This document shows positions 43,901-58,900 of a stretch of DNA of 64,000 nucleotides, one piece after another (positions within the stretch are counted from its first letter, which is position 1; each line of letters opens with the position of its first letter). This DNA comes from Histidinibacterium lentulum (lineage in GTDB: Bacteria > Pseudomonadota > Alphaproteobacteria > Rhodobacterales > Rhodobacteraceae): the NCBI RefSeq assembly GCF_003789055.1, contig NZ_ML119085.1:248001-312000 (forward strand), given 5' to 3'. The notes under the pieces are model-generated. The model was not told where the DNA came from. It was given only the letters and a program-made list of their open reading frames with translations, and ran no database searches. A program made the position numbers and the translations under genes.

Positions 43901-46900
43901 TGACGATGTCGCGCCCGGACCCGCCGAAGATCATGTCGTTGCCGCCGCTCGCCGGGTCGGTGGCGATCACGGTGGTGACGAGGCGCAGCTCGGTGGTCTG
44001 GATGCGCTGGAGCGCGTCGGGCGGCAGGTTCGGGTCCTCGACCAGCATGTCGACCCGGCCCTTGTCGCCGAAGATGATGTCGCGCTGCGCCTCGCCGCCG
44101 AGCGGACCGCCGCCCACGGTTCCCGGGCCGTCGCCGTAGAGCGTGTCGTTGCCCGCCACCAGCGTGTCGCGCACGGGCGAGGGTTCGGGCTGGAGCGTCG
44201 TGCCGTCCGAGGCGACGTTGCGTACCGTGGGCGCGGGGCTCGCGTCGGTCGACGGGATCGTCAGCGCGCGGGTCAGGATGTCTATGTTGATGCCGTTGTC
44301 GCCGTAGATATGATCGACGCCGCGCTGGCCGTAGATCGTGTCGTCCCCCGAGCCGCCCGCGAGATGGTCGCCCGCCTGGCTGCCGATGATCAGGTCGTTG
44401 CCGCCGCCGCCATAGGCCACGAAGCCCACGGTCGGCAGCTCGTCGTCCGACAGGCCCGCGAACAGGGCCGAGGCGTCGATCACGTCGTTGCCGTCGAAGT
44501 CGTAGGGATTGGCAAGCGGGAAGATCCACCGGTTGTCCTCGTTCTGCCCCTCGGGGAGCAGCGGGAACGGGTCGAAGGGCTTCATGCCGAAATCGTAGCC
44601 CAGCACGGACCCGGGCTGGCCGGCGTACCAGTTGCCGTCCTGTGTCGTGTCGCCCAGCACCACGAGCGGGCTGTCGGAGCCGGCGCCGCCGGTGATGATG
44701 AAGGTATCGCCGCCGATCAGGATGCCCCCGTCGAAGAGAGGGTTGAACCCGGACAGGGTCACCACGCCTTCGAGCGGCAGGCCGAAGACCTCGCTTTGCA
44801 GGGTGATCGTGTTGCCGTCGATCGCGGTCACCAGGATCTTGCCCGGCAGGCCCTCCATCGTGACCTCCTGGCCCACGAAGAAGCCAAGCTCGGTCCAGTC
44901 GCCGTCGATGGTGAAGGTGGCGGTGTCGCTGTCCTTCTTGCAGTCGCAGTCGAAATCCACCTCGATCTCGACGGTCACGATCCGGGGCGTGGAGACGTGG
45001 ATCTCGCAATTCTCGAGATGCCCCTCCTGCGACAGAGGCGGCCCGGCAAGGACCAGCGTCGCGCCGGTGCCCCAGCCGGCGAAGGCGCCTTCGGGGATCG
45101 GCACGCCGTCCGCGTCAACCATGGCGATGATCTGGCGGGTGAAGACCTCCTCGCCGATCTGCACGAACTGGCCGACCTTGAATCCGTCCGAGGCCCAGTC
45201 GAGCCCGTCGATCCGGGTCAGCTTGCTGACGCCGTCGATGCCCGTGTCGTTCTGGGCAAAGAGCTTGGCGCAGAGGGCGAGCGGCGTGTTGCCGCCGCCG
45301 TGGACCACGGTCAGCCCGCCATGGGGACCCTGGACCGAGAGGGTCAGCGCAAGCGCCGCGCTGTCGGACAGGTCGGCGCCGTCCACGATCATGGTCCGCC
45401 CGTCGTCGGTGATCTCGCGCAGGCGGACGTTCTGGGTCTTTCCGTCGCCCACCATCTGCACGAGGTGCCCGGCGAGGAAATGGTCGCCGCCCCAGGTGCC
45501 CCCGTCGCTGCGGGTGATGGTGGTCAGCGTCAGGGGCGTGCCGTCGAGGTCGGTCGTCACCTCCGAGGAGACGGCGAAGGTGCCCGACGACTCCACCAGC
45601 GGATCGACCGCCTCGAGACGGATGTCCCCGGTCAGGGCGGGCAGCGGCGCGCCCTCGAGCACGAGGATGGAATTGTCGTTCGGGTCCTGCCCCTCGGGGG
45701 TCACGCGGTCCTCCACCGCGACCACGGTCCAGCTGCCCTCGGCGCCGTCGATGGTCACCGCCTGGCCGGGCAGGAAGCCCAGGGCCAGCCAGTCGATCCC
45801 GTCGCGGCTGATCGTGCCGCCGGTGGCGGTGGCGGTGATCTCGAAGGTGCCGCGCGTGTCGATGCCCGCCACGTTGTTCAGCGTGCCCTCGATGTCCATG
45901 CGGTCGTTGCCGCGGCCCAGCATGACGTTGACCACCTCGATGGTGCTCTCGCCCGCGCTGGTGTCGAAGCCGTCCGGCCCGAAGGTGATCCGGCCCCAGC
46001 TGATGCCGCCGGGAACCTGCGCGCTCTCGCCGAAGAAACCGCCCGCCGCCGGGCCGAAGTCGAGCGCGTTCGCCATCCCGTAGCCGGTCAGCGTCGTCTC
46101 GGTCATCGTGCCGACGCCGTTCTCGACGCTGCCGTCGTTGAAGATGTTCAGCACGTCGATCTGCTGGCTTTCGGGCGGCTGCTGGCCGATGGCCAGAAGG
46201 AAGCCGTCGGCCTCGCCGGGCAGCTTCAGCCCGTTCTGAAGGCTGCGGTCGGCGCCGGTCACGCCGCCCTCGACCTGGAGCGGGCCGCGCAGTTTCGAGA
46301 GCACATGGGTGGAGGCGGGGAAGACCCTGGCGCCCTCGCGGGTGATGGGCGTCGTGAACTCCGCATCGGCACGCAGGGTGATGCTCCGGGCGACGAAGTA
46401 GTCGGCTCCGGTGAAGGTCACCTGAGCCGCGATGCGCACCACGCGGATCTGGTCCGGCGCGGCGTCGGTCAGCCAGTCGGGCAAGGTGTCGCCGGTGATC
46501 TGCAGCGTCTCGTCGAAGGTGCCGTTGAGGCCGCGGATCAGCTCGATCTTCGCGTCGAAGCTGTTCGCGGGGTTGGCGAGGTCGGAGATCCGCACCCACT
46601 GGCCCTCGAGGAACCCGTCCGCGAGCCAGCCCGAGCCGTCGGCGCGGGTGATCTGCGGCCCGCCGAGGGCGCCGGGCTCGAAGGCATGGGTCACCGTGCC
46701 CTCGTAGAGGCCGATGCGCGCGAGGTCGGAGAGGACGGCCGTGTCGCTCTGCGCGGTGCCCGGGGCGGCGAAGGTCCCGGCCAGGGTGATCGTGGTCTGT
46801 GTCACCGAGGCGATGAGGTAATCCCCGTCGAAGCCCGCGCCGACATTGCCCACCCGGATCAGGTCGCCCGCGGCGAAGCCTTCCTCGATGAAGGAGCCAT

Positions 46901-49900
46901 AGAGATCGGCCACGCCCGCACGGGTGACGACGCCGACGCCGCCCGCATTGGCGAGGCTGGCGGCGCCCAGGTACTGCTGCGTGGGCCTGAGGCCGCCGAT
47001 CTCGGCATAGTCGGCGCTGGTGATCGCCACGCCGTCTATGGCCACCACGTCGGCCAGGCCATCGGTCAGGATCGCCACATCGACACTGGCGCCGCCCTCC
47101 GGCGCGCCCGTCAGGCGGATCGTGTAGTCGTCGGAGGTGGTTTCGTCCGCCGCCGTCGCCGGATCGTCGCGGACGATCAGAGTGCTGCCGCCCGATTGCT
47201 GCACAAGCGCGCCGGGGGAGTCGTTGTCGTGGACGCGCACCTCGACCACACCCTGTTCCGAAAGCAGGTTCGGGAACGTGAAGGCCTCGTCCGTGGTGGC
47301 GGGGTCGTTGAGAAAGCGGATCACCGCGCCCCGCACATCCTCCACCCGCGCATCGTCGCGGGCGGCCACATCGAGCAGGAACGGGGTATCCCAGTTCGCG
47401 CTGGTGAAGGTCAGGCGGAGCTGTCCGTCCGTCCCGATGGTGGCCCGGCTGTCGGCCGTGGAGACGCGCACCTGCGCATCCGCCTCGGGATCGAGCGCGA
47501 CATGGACCACGACCTGCGTTCCCGGTGCGGGCCGCGAGGCAAGTTGCACCAGCATCTGGTCGGTCAGCTGCGTCGTCGCATCGCCCTCGATCACCGTAGC
47601 GCGACCGTCCTCGACAAAGGCGCCGGTCGCGGCGTCGTAGCTGCCCGGCTCGATCTGCACGACCTGCACGCCGGGCGTGTCGTTGTCGCGGACCGTCACC
47701 TCGACGTTGCGCACCGCCGCGCCGTCATAGGCGGCGACGTTCGAGATCACCGTGTGCTGGGTCACCGTGACCCGGTCGCCCTCGGACCGCGGATCGTCGG
47801 GGGCGTAGACGAAGACCGTCTGCGCCGTGTTCCAGTTGGTCGCGTCGAACCTGAGCACGATGTTCCGGTCGGCGAAGCGGGTCGGCACGCCGTTGACAGT
47901 CACCAGGCGCGAGAAGTCGGCGTCGGTCGGGGCCGTGAGGGACACCGGCGCGGCGGCGGAAAGCCAGACGCTGTCGCCGGGTCCGTTCTGCAGCCCTTCC
48001 GGGTTCAGCAGCGTGTCGTCCTCTTCCTCCTGCGAGGTGCGCGCGGCGGAGACGGTGACATAGACCACCTCGTTGCCGGTCAGCGCCTGGGTGAGGGAGA
48101 CGGTGTAGCTGTCGACGGCGGTGGCGCCGCCGCCCTCGCGGACGGCGGTGAACCCGTCCGACTCCTCGATCACGACGATGCCCTGCGTGGCGTCGGCGAC
48201 AGTGTAGTCGAAGCCGTCGATGAGCAGCCCGTCATAGAAGGGATCGTCGGAGCGCACGATGTGGTTGACCGCGCCGGCCTCGCCCTCGAGCTCGCGGGTC
48301 ACGATGTCCTCGACCACGTCGCCGGTGACATTGATCGTGTCGGACCCGAGCCCGCCGATCACCCGGTAGAGCACGCCGAAGGCGGTGGACTGCACGAAGA
48401 ACTCGTCGTCGCCCTCGAGACCGTCGATCTCGATCACCTCGACGCCCGCGTAGCGCACGTTGACCCCGGCGCCGAAGATGGCCTCGTCGGTGATGACGAA
48501 ATCGTCGGCGAATTCCGTGCCGAGAACGACGACCTTGTCGAAACCGGTCCCGCCCTCGATCGCGACGGGTGCGTTGATGTTGTACTGCACCTCGTCCGCA
48601 CCGCCCCCGGCGCGCACGTCGATGGGTCGGTCGGTCGAGAATCCCGCCGCGCCGATGATCGGCAGGGCAACGCCGTTCGCGTCGGTCAGGATGTCGCCGT
48701 TCTCGTCGGTCTGCGCCAGGGCGAAGGCGCGGATGGTGAAGATATCGTTGTCGTCGCCGCCCTCCAGCCGCAGTTCGGCCTGGTTCGAATAGACCGTGAA
48801 CTGGTCGTTGCCGGTGCCGCCCTCGACCACCAGCGGCGCCGAGGTGCCCGCCGACAGGTAGCCGCGCGTGGTGGCGACGAGGCTCTCGTCGCCGAACACG
48901 TCCTGGGGCAGCAAGAGGCCCTCTGCCTGGTTCCGCTTCAGGCCGAAGATCTGGCCGATCTGGATGCGGTCGTCGCCCGCGCCCGTGTCCACCGTCATCG
49001 CCACGGTCACGTCGTCGGAGAAGACCGCGTCATTGCCGCCCAGCGTCTGCACCGTCACCCGCCCGTTCAGCGCGCTGTCGTAGCCGATGCGCTGCACCTT
49101 GGCCGAGGCCTCGTTGGCGGTGATGACATCGCGATACCGCGCCTCGTCGCCATGGACGAAGGCGACGTAGCCCGGCTTGTCCGAGACACGGTCCAGGGCC
49201 CGGTCGCTGGGCAGGAAGGCCGCCCGGCGCAGGAGCACGATGTCGTCGGTGGCGTAGGCCTCGCCCGTCTCCGGGTCGATGCCGTTCAGGGCGCTGTCGT
49301 TGCCGAAGATGTCGAGCGTGTCCGCGCCGTCGTCCGGCGCGCCGCTGTCCAGCGCGTTGACGATGTAGTTCCGCGCGTCGGCCCCGTTGGAGCCCATGGT
49401 GTAGACCACATAGGAGTCGCTGCCGCCCTGGCCGTCGAGATTGAGCGTGTGGAGCGCATCCGCCCGGCCCAGCGCCGTCAGCGCGGCAAGCTGCGAGGGA
49501 GAGGTCTGGGTCGCGGTGTCCTGCAGGTAGTAGACCGCCAGCCGGTCCTCGCCCGCGCCGGCCTGGACCTGCGTGAGCGAGCCGATGAAGACATAGCCCG
49601 CGTCGCCCAGCGACGTGCCGCCCGCGATACCGGTGCTGTCCCCGAACTGGATGCTGTCCGCATCGTCGCCGCCGATCACGCGCAACCGGTGGACCGGGCT
49701 GGCGTAGCTCGGGCGGGCCGTGCCGATGGGCGCGCCGCCGGTCTGGCTGCCGAGGGTCACCACGGCGCCCGCGATCAGGCTGCCGCGCAGGATCATGTTG
49801 GTGCCGAAGCCCGGGTCCGCGTCGTTCGAGTCGCCCTTGATGAGGATGTCCCGCGCCGCGTGGAGGAGGCTGTTCGCGCTCGTCTCGACATCGTCCCCGA

Positions 49901-52900
49901 CCAGCAGCGTCACCTTGCCCTGTTCCGCGAGGATCGTGCCGTTCTCCAGCACCCGGTCCGCATCGGGCTGTCCGCCCGGCCCCCGCGCATTCGATTCCGC
50001 GAAGCGCGCGCTGCCGCTGGCGACGAGGTAGAAATCCTCGCCCTGGGCGGCGCTCTCGCGGACCTTCAGCGTGATGTCGCCCTCGAAGCTGTGCGCGAGC
50101 ACCACCCGCAGATCGCCGGTGGTTTCCTCTAGCCAGATGTCGCCGGTAGCCTCGACGCCCACGTCGTCGCCGCCGGCCTCGATGCCTGCGCCTGCAGGAC
50201 CGCTCCGGCCCGCGTCGGCGGGGCCTGCCGGCGCGCGGCGGCTGTCGATGTCGAGGGAGTTGTTCTCCCTGCCGACGGTCGCGCCCTGGCCGTTGGCGTC
50301 GATGTCGATGCTCCGGCCGCGGACGTTGTCCGCCTCGCTGTCCAGCGCGTCGAGGATCGAGCCCGCCACGGTGCGCAGCGCCACGTTGCCCCAGGTGAAG
50401 ACCTCGGCCACCGGCATGTCGCCGGTGAGCTCGTCGAGCCAAATTCCCCCGTTGACCGGCGCGGCCTCGTCATAGGCGCGCAGCACGCCCTCGCCGCGCG
50501 CGGCGGTGTTGATCTCGAGGAAGTTGTCCCGCGTGCCGATGCCGCCCAGCCCCTGCGAGCTCGTCGCGCCGAAGGTGACGCCCGACCACATGGTGATGTC
50601 GCGCCCGGCGGTGACGTCGATGGAGACGGCGCCGTCGGCATCCACGATCCGCCGCCCGCTGTAGAGCGTGACGTCGCTGTCGATCGAATGGATATGGCCC
50701 ACCTGCATGTCGCCCAGGATCTCGGTCGCCGTGATGTAGCCGGCGGTGGTCAGGAAGATCTGGCCGACGTTCGAGGATGCCCCCTCGGACTGCGGTGCGC
50801 CGCCGGTCCAGGCCACATCTGTGTTGACCTCCAGGTTGACCGTCGTCGTGGGCGCCGCGAGCGTGCGGGCCGTGCCGTAGGGCGTGCCGCCGATCACGGA
50901 GGTGGCATAGCTGCGCGGCTCGCCGCGCGCGGGCGGCGAGGACAGATGGCCGATGTCGATGTCGTCGCCCGCCCGCACGAGGCCGAAGCGCCAGGTGGCA
51001 TCCACCGTGCCCGTGACCGTGGTCCCGAAGGCGCGCGCGATGTTGGCATAGGCGGTCGGCGCCTCGTCGGGGCGGAAATGCACCGCGTAGGGGCCGCTCT
51101 GGGGATTGCCGGGCGTGCTCGCGATCGGCCCGCCGCCGAGCGGGTTCGACGGGGAGGGGTTGAAGAGGTTGACCTGGATCGCGCCGACCTGGGCCTCGTC
51201 GGTGCCGACCCGGGTGTCGTTGACCACCACGTCCACGTCGTCGCCCGCGCTCAGCCGCGCGATGTCGATGGCGAGCGGCTCCGCGATGGAGTCGCCGGTG
51301 CGGTCGAAGACATAGAGGTCGAGCGCCACGTCCTTCCGCGCATCGACCTGCACGATCTCCTCGTAGAGCCGGTTCTGCAGCGCCACGGGGGCGTTGTAGA
51401 TCACGTCGTTGCCGCTCTCGTCGCGGATCACCAGCGGATAGATCGCGTTGACGGCAATGGTCGTCGGCGGGCCGCCGATCCCGCGGTACCGCACCAGCTC
51501 CACCGCGAGCGGACGCCGCGCGACGTCGTTGTCGGTGCTGCCGGTGAGGCCGGTCAGGCCGACGTTGCCGGTGTCGGCATTGACGTAGAACTCGTTGGTA
51601 CGGATCAGCTCGAAGGCGGCATCCGCCCCCGCGAGGATGTCGCCGCGCTCGTTCTCGAGCAGGGTTATCCCCATGGGGTTGTCGATCAGGCCGTCCACGA
51701 TCACGTTGCTGTCCGCGATCCCGCCGGGCTGGAGGTTGCGGATCTCGACCACCGTCCGCGCGAAACGGTTGAAGATGTCGAACTCGAAGGTCGGAGTGGC
51801 GTTCGCGGTGTTGTTGAAGTTGCGGAACGGGTTGTCGGGGTTCAGCGACACGTTGTTCGGCGTCTCGGGGCTGGCGTCATAGATACGGTCCACACGGATC
51901 TCGATGTCGCCCTGCGTGCCCGTGCCGAAGGGCGCGGTCGGGTCGATCAGGTTCGTGCGCAGGTCGAGGCTGCTGTTGTTGATCAGCCGGACGTAATCCC
52001 AGTTGCGCTGCATCTCGAAGAGGCCGCGGTTGCCCCAGATGCGGGCGTCCTCCTCATCGGCGATCGGCGTGGCGAAGAACTCCGCCGACCCGATGTCGTC
52101 GAAGACGAGATCGCGGATGTTGATCTCGGGAAGACCGGACAGGTCGGTGCCCGCCTTGAGGTCGGCGGCCGCCACGCCCACGATCTCGACGTTCACGATC
52201 TTCTCGATCACCCCGTCGGCGTTCACCACCAGCTCGGGATTGGGCTCGCCGAGCAGGATGACCCGGGCCTCCCAGAAGATGTCGCGCGCGAGGCCGGGAT
52301 TGTTGCGCACCGGCTCGTCGTCCGCCGGGCCGATGTAGACGCCGCCCGCATCGCCGGTCGCCCGGTGGTTTCCGGCGCTGAAGCTGTCGCGCACGTCGAC
52401 ATCCAGCCGCCGCGTCTTGATCGTCGATTCCCAGAAGGCCTCGATCTTGCCGTCGTTGTTCAGCGTCGCCGTGCCGTTGGCGCGGGAATAGCCGCCGAGC
52501 GCGTAGAATCGCGCCTTGGACCGGGCGTTGTTGTCGGTGCCCGAATAGCGCGTCTCGAGCAGGACGTTCTGGTTGCCGGTGATGAACGCGCCGTTCTCGA
52601 GGATGACCTCGTTGTCGCTCTGCATCGTGGCGATGGACCGCGCCAGCGCCGCGCCGCCGACGCCACCGCCGACCGTGTCGGTATAGGCGCGGTTCTTCTG
52701 GGCGCCGATGTTCGAGGACAGGGTGACCCGCTCGGCCGTGAGGTCGGCCTGGCCCTTCAGCCGCACCTCGCTGCCGACGAACCCGCTGGCGTTGTTCACC
52801 GTCGAGGTAGCGTTGACGTCGGTTCCGGCCCCGAAACCGCCGCCATAGGCGCTGGAATCGCTGTCGCCCTTGTTGTCCACGCCGGTGCGGATGTCGATGT

Positions 52901-55900
52901 TGCCGCCGGCGCTGAGCGTGCCGTTGATCTCGATCTTCGTGCCGAAGTCGAGGTCCGAGGTCGAATCCGCCAGCAGCACGGCAATCGCGCCGCCCCCGTC
53001 GGAATCCGACCGGCTGAGCACGTCGCTGTCGAGGTTCGTGCGCACCGACAGATCGCCGAGCGAGGTGATGTTGGCGGTTCCGATGGAAATCGTGCTGGTG
53101 TTCCGTCCGAATGCGTCGGACTCGGCCCGCCCGAGCTGGAACGCCCCGCCGCCCGCGCCGCCCGCGACCGCGCCCGATCCCATCCGGCTGAAGGTGCCGA
53201 TGGTGACGTTGCCTGCGGTCAGGTTGGCGTTGTCGTTGACCGTCAGGTTGGTCGTCACCCTGTGGCTGGAAATCGCCTTGGTCGTGCCGATGTTGACCGC
53301 GCCGCCGCCCGCGCCGGTGGAGGAGGCCGCCACCGTGCCGTCGACGCCCGAGGGCGCGGAGAATCCGACCGCGCCGCCGATGCCGTCGAAGCCGCCGCTG
53401 ATGCCGGAGCCGAGGTCGAAGCGCAGCTCCTGCGTGCCCGTGCCGGTGGACTGGAAATCCACGCCCTCGAGACGGAAGCTGTGGCTGCCGCCTGTGAGGC
53501 CCTCGTCCGAGAAGGCGAGGGCGGAACCGCCGGTGGGCGAGTTCGAGAGCTGGAACGACCCGGGCTGCGCGTTGAAGATGTAGTAGGTCCGCCCGTCCAC
53601 GAGCCCCGTCAGCGGCTCGTCCACGACGCGGCGGAGCGAATGCTCGTCGCCGTCGGCCCCCCGGAAGAGGTTGAGCGGCGCGGGCGGCACGAAGACATCG
53701 GGATCGGGCGCGGTGTCGATGAAGCCGAGAGCCGCGTTCAGCGACAGCGCGATGCGGAAGTAGTTCGCGCTCAGGCCGCCGTCATCGACGACGAAGACCC
53801 GCGTGCCGTTGGTGATCGTGCCGCCCGCATAGGCGATGCCCGGCCCGCGGTAGACCAGCTCCTGTCCCGCGGCGAAGCCGTGGTTCTCGATGTAGATGCG
53901 GTTCTGGAAATCGGTCGTCGCCACCACGCCGGTGGCCCCGATCGTCACGGTGGTGTCGATGAAGTTCCCCGCGAATTCCTGCGCCGGCGGCACGCGGTAG
54001 GTGACCGCCTGCCCGTTGCTGAAACCCGGGTTCGTCTCGATCGTGTTGCCGTTGATCGTCGTCCCGCGCGGCACCGTCAGCCCGGTGGTCGGCGCGCCGA
54101 TGGCCCGTAGCTTGATCGTGTTCTCGTCGAGGACGATGACCTCGTAGGTCTGTCCGCTCACAAGCCCGGTGATCCCGCTGCCCGTGTAGATCACCCGGTC
54201 GTTGAGCTCGATCGCGGGCGTGTCGGGATCGTCGAAGGCGAAATTGTGATCCACGATGCTGATCGTGTCGTTCACCGTGTTCACGTTGCCCGCGGTGAAG
54301 GTCTCGCCCAGCGAGATCGCGGTGTCGGTGCGCCGGATCACGCTGTATTCGCGGCCCTGCTGGAGCCCGCCCGCCGTCGGGCCGGTATAGGTGACCTGCG
54401 ATCCCGATTGCAGCAGGTGCGGCAGCGCGAAGTTGATGGTGTCGCCGGTCACGCTCTGGATCGTGCCGTCGGAGACCTGCGATCCGCCCGCGTTGTGGTT
54501 CGCCGAGAGCGTCAGGGTCCCGCCGGCCGTGATGTCGTCGGCCCCGCCCACCGCGAAATCGAGCGTCGCCGTCGCCTGCGCCGTCGGATTGAGGGAACTC
54601 ACGTTCACAAAGCCGCCACCGGCAGAATTCGTCACGGAATCCGCATCGCTCGTCAGGTTCGCTGAGACGTTGATGTTGCCGCCGAGCCGCATGACGCTGC
54701 TCTCGCCGCCGAAACGGACGGTCTGCGTGGTGGTGGTGGTGGCGGCGATCCTGTTGCCGGAGCCCGTGACCTCGACGTTCACGAGCCCGCCGCCCGCACC
54801 CTTCACGGTGGTCAGGGCGCTCGCCTGCGTTTCAGCCAGCACATTGAGATTGTTCGCACTGTCCGCGACCCCGCGGTCCACGTCGCCTTCGAACTTCACC
54901 GTGGTCGACCCGCCGGTCGTGACATCGACGGTGGCCGTCGAGACCCGGACGAGACCGCCGCCCGCGCTGCGCACCGATCCGAAGGAGTCATTGGAATGGC
55001 GGCCGGCGATGTTGATGTTGCCGCCGTCCGAGGTCAGCGACATGCCCGAGCCGACCTCGAGACGCAGCACCGAGGCGGCGTTGACGTCGATATCCGCCGT
55101 CGAGACCGTCACGCCGCCGCCGCCCGCGTTGTTGGCGTTGCCGATGGCGCCGAAGCCGTCGAAGCTGCCGCCCTGCGTGGTCCGGAAGGTGGTGCCGTAG
55201 TTCAGCTCCGCCGTCAGATTGACGTCGCCATCGGCGAAGATGCTGCCGTTCGTACCGGTCGTCAGGGTGCTCTGGGCAAGGAAATCGGAATCCGCCCGGG
55301 CGGTGCCCACGTTGACGAATCCGCCGCCCGCCGCGTCGGCCGAGGCGATGGACTTGCCGTCGAGATTGACGAGCATGTCGACATCGCCGCCGTTCCGCGC
55401 CTCGATATCGACGTTGTTGCCGATCCGGCCCGTTGCCTTGGCCTCGTTCAGCGCGGTCGTCTTCGTCGTGGTGACGTTGCCGAGGAGGCTGAACCCGGTG
55501 GCCGTGGCGGTGGAGGTGACGGTGCTCGACAGGGTGGAGACCGCCTCGATCCCCGTCGCGCCGGTGGTGGTGACCTTGGCGCCGGTGCCGCCCGACACGG
55601 CGCCGATGCGCACGTTGGCGCTGCCCCGGTCCTCGGCGCGGCTGTCCATGCTCTGCAGCGAGAAGACCACCGATCCGCCGCCGCTGGCGGTGGCGCCGGT
55701 CGCGCTGTGGGTGCCCTGGGCCCGCATCAGGACGTTCGCCGCCGCGATCTCGCCGCCGTCGCCGATGGCCGCGGTGGTGTCCGCGGCGATCACCGTGGCG
55801 ACCGTCGCCTCGGCGAAGTTCACGACGCCGGCGCCCGATCCGATGAAGGAGGTCGGCGCGGCCTTGGGCGCCGCCACGGCGCGCAGCGTCAGATCGCCGC

Positions 55901-58900
55901 TCAGGACGAGCGTCGCCCGGTCGCCCACCTCGGCCACGGTGTCATGCCCGTCGCGGGCGAGGATGGTGGTGGTGGTGACCGCCGCCAGAAGCGCGCCCGA
56001 CCCGTTCCGGATGTCGGATTTCGCCTTGGTCCTCGATTCCGCATCGAGTGTCACGAAGGCGGCGCGGATCTCGGTATCGTCGCCGACCGCGGCGCGGGTC
56101 GCCGAGACCGAGGTCTCGGGCCGTCCGGCGACGCTGCCGACGATGGCCTCGGTCTTCAGGTCCTGCGCGGTGATCCCGCCCGCGCCCGTCCCGCCGGACA
56201 TGGAGGCATCGGCAAGCGCCTCGGCGTCGACGCTGCTGTCGGCCGGATCGGTGTTGTCGGGGGTCGTGCGCGCCGTGGCGACCAGCCCGCCCGAGAGCGT
56301 GACCTTGCTGCCGTCGCCGACGATGGCCTCGGTCTCGCGGCTGCCCAGCGCCACCGGCGTCAGCACCGACACCGTCCCGAGCAGCGCGCCGCTGCCGCCG
56401 GTGATGAAGGCCCGCGCCTGCGCGCGCGCCTCGCTCGCGTCGAGGGTGATGCTGTCGGCGGTCAGGTCGGCCATGCGGCCCACCGCCGCCCGGGTCGTAC
56501 CGGCCATCGTCGCCAGCGCCGTGACCTCGGACACCGACAGGCCCAGGGCGATGGAGACATTCTCCGATTCCGCCCGCGCCAGGCTGCGGCCCACCGCATC
56601 GACATCCACAGATCCGGCAATGGAGATCACCGCCACGTCGTTGATCGTCGAATCGACCTGGTGGCCGAGATAGGCCTCGACCGTGTTCGTGACATTGGCC
56701 ACGGGCTTGAGGACGTTGACATCGGCGACGCCGGACAGGCTCAGAGCGAAGAGATCGCTGTCGGCGACCGCGTCGCCGTCGGCGTAGAGCCGCAGGTCCG
56801 GCCCCTTCAGGTCGAGCCCGTCGCCTGCGAAGGCCCGCGTCGCCCCGCCGGCATTGGCCGTGGGCCGGAACGCGTTGACGGTGACCCCGAGAGAGCCGCC
56901 GCCGCCGTCGATATCCGCGATGGCGTCGATGTCGGACCAGGCCTCTACCGTGAGAGGCACCTGCGTGCCGGTGATGTCGATATCGGCATCGGGATTGCCG
57001 GCGCCCGCCGTGTTGGTGGGTGCGCCGAGGAAGGCCTCCACCACGCCGTTCGTCGTCGCCTCGGGTTCCAGATCGGTCACCGTGGCGAGGAAGGAGATGC
57101 CCACGGCAAAGGCCTTTGCCTCCGCCTTCTGGATCACGCGGTCCGCCTCGGTGCCCGCGCTGACCGAGAGGCTGCCCGCGTCGATGTCCACGCCCTCGCG
57201 CACATAGGCGCGCACGGCGCCCGTCACCTCGGCGACCGGCTTGAACACCGACACGGTGACAGAGCCGAAACCGCCGCCCTTGGCCTGCGCCAGCGCGGTC
57301 ATGGTGCTGTCCGCGATGATCGTCACGGCGCCAGTGCCCACGTCGATGCCCATGGGGATACCCGAGGCGATGAAGCCGTCCGGCGTGGCGTCGCCATCGC
57401 CGTCGTCGGCACCTGCACCGGCGAAGGCCTCCGTCCGGCTGGTGATCCGCGCGGTGGTGTTGGAGATTGCCGCGGTGATGCCCAGCGAGGCCGCGACCAC
57501 GTCGCTCCTGGCGGTGGCCTCCTCGGTCGAGCTGGCGCTGATCGCGACGCCCGCCGCGTTCACCTGCTGGCCCTGACCGACATAGGCGAACGTCCTGCCG
57601 TCCACCAGCGCGTCGATCCGCGAAGAGGCGGCCCCCGCCAGGAGGCCGAAGCCCCCGGCGAAGTTGTCCGCCACCGCCCGCAGGGTCGAGGTCGCGGCGA
57701 GGTTCAGCTGCTTTCCGAGAAGGTCGACCGTTCCCAGCGCCGTCACCGGCGCCCCGTCGCGGGTGCCCACATAGGCCGCCGTCTCGCGCGTCACGACCGC
57801 GTCGAAGGCGGTCAGCGCCGCCCCGATGCCGAGCCCCGCCGCCACGGCCGTCCCGTCCGGCGCCGCAAGCGCATCGCTGTCGGCGGTCACGTTCAGGGCG
57901 CCGGCCGAGCGCACCCGGCTCTCGCCGTCGATATAGGCGCGCGTGTGACCGCCGATCTCGCCCCGCGCGACAAGCTCCGCCACCGCCACGCCGGTGGAGA
58001 CGCCAAGACCGAAGAGCCGCGGCTCCGCCACGTGGATGCTGTCGGCATCCACGGTCACGGTGCCCGTGGCGATCAGCTCCGCATCGCTGGCATAGGCCTC
58101 GACCTCGGCGTCGATGACCGTCGTGGCCTTGGCGCCCGCCACTGCGACGCCCACCAGCGCCGCCGCCACGGCCACCGTGCTGACGGTTGTCTGGATATCG
58201 TCCTCGAGGATCTCCTTGCCGTCGCCGTCGACCCCGGCGTCGCCGTGATCGGACAGCGCCTTGATCCGGATCGCGCCGCCCCTGGCCTCGACCTCGCTGT
58301 CCTCGACTGAGGCGCGCACGCCGGTGGTGACGGTGTTCGTGGCCGTGGCGATGCCCACCGCGCCTGCCACCGCGGACCCGACGCTCAGCGCCAGCGCCAG
58401 AAGCTCCACCTTGGAGGTCAGCTGGTCCTCGGCCAGCACATCCACCGCGCCGCCCGCGACCACGTCCGAGCCGTCCGCGATGCGCGCCCGCACGTCCTGG
58501 GTGACCGTGGTGGTGCCGCTCGCCCCCGCGCCCGACAGCGCGATGCCGACGATGCTGCCGGAAATGGCAAGGGACGCGGCCGTGCTGATGTTGTCGAGAT
58601 CGCTCGAGGTGGTGGCGTCCACCGTCACGCCGCCCGAGGTGGCGGTCACGTCGCTCGCGTCGATGGCGGCAAGGGTCGCGCCGTCGAGCGTCAGGCTGGA
58701 GACGGCGGCGGCAATGGCGACGGTGCCGCCCCCCGCGCCGACCGCCACGGAGATCGAGGCGGCCAGCGCCTCGGCGGTCATGGTCACGCTGTCTTCGGCG
58801 GAGACGGTGACCGCCCCGCCCGCGCGGATGCCCTGCCCGTCCGCGACCTTGCTGTCCGCGATTCGCGCCGTGGTCACGACGCCCACGGTATTGCTCGCGA

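Noticed and set aside
41958-50132. Long plus-strand ORF of 2,724 codons opposite the giant gene
   Set aside because: It is antisense to a gene with clear domain motifs and is made of Arg/Val/Asp-rich shadow sequence caused by high GC and codon bias; no motifs, SD or conserved start.
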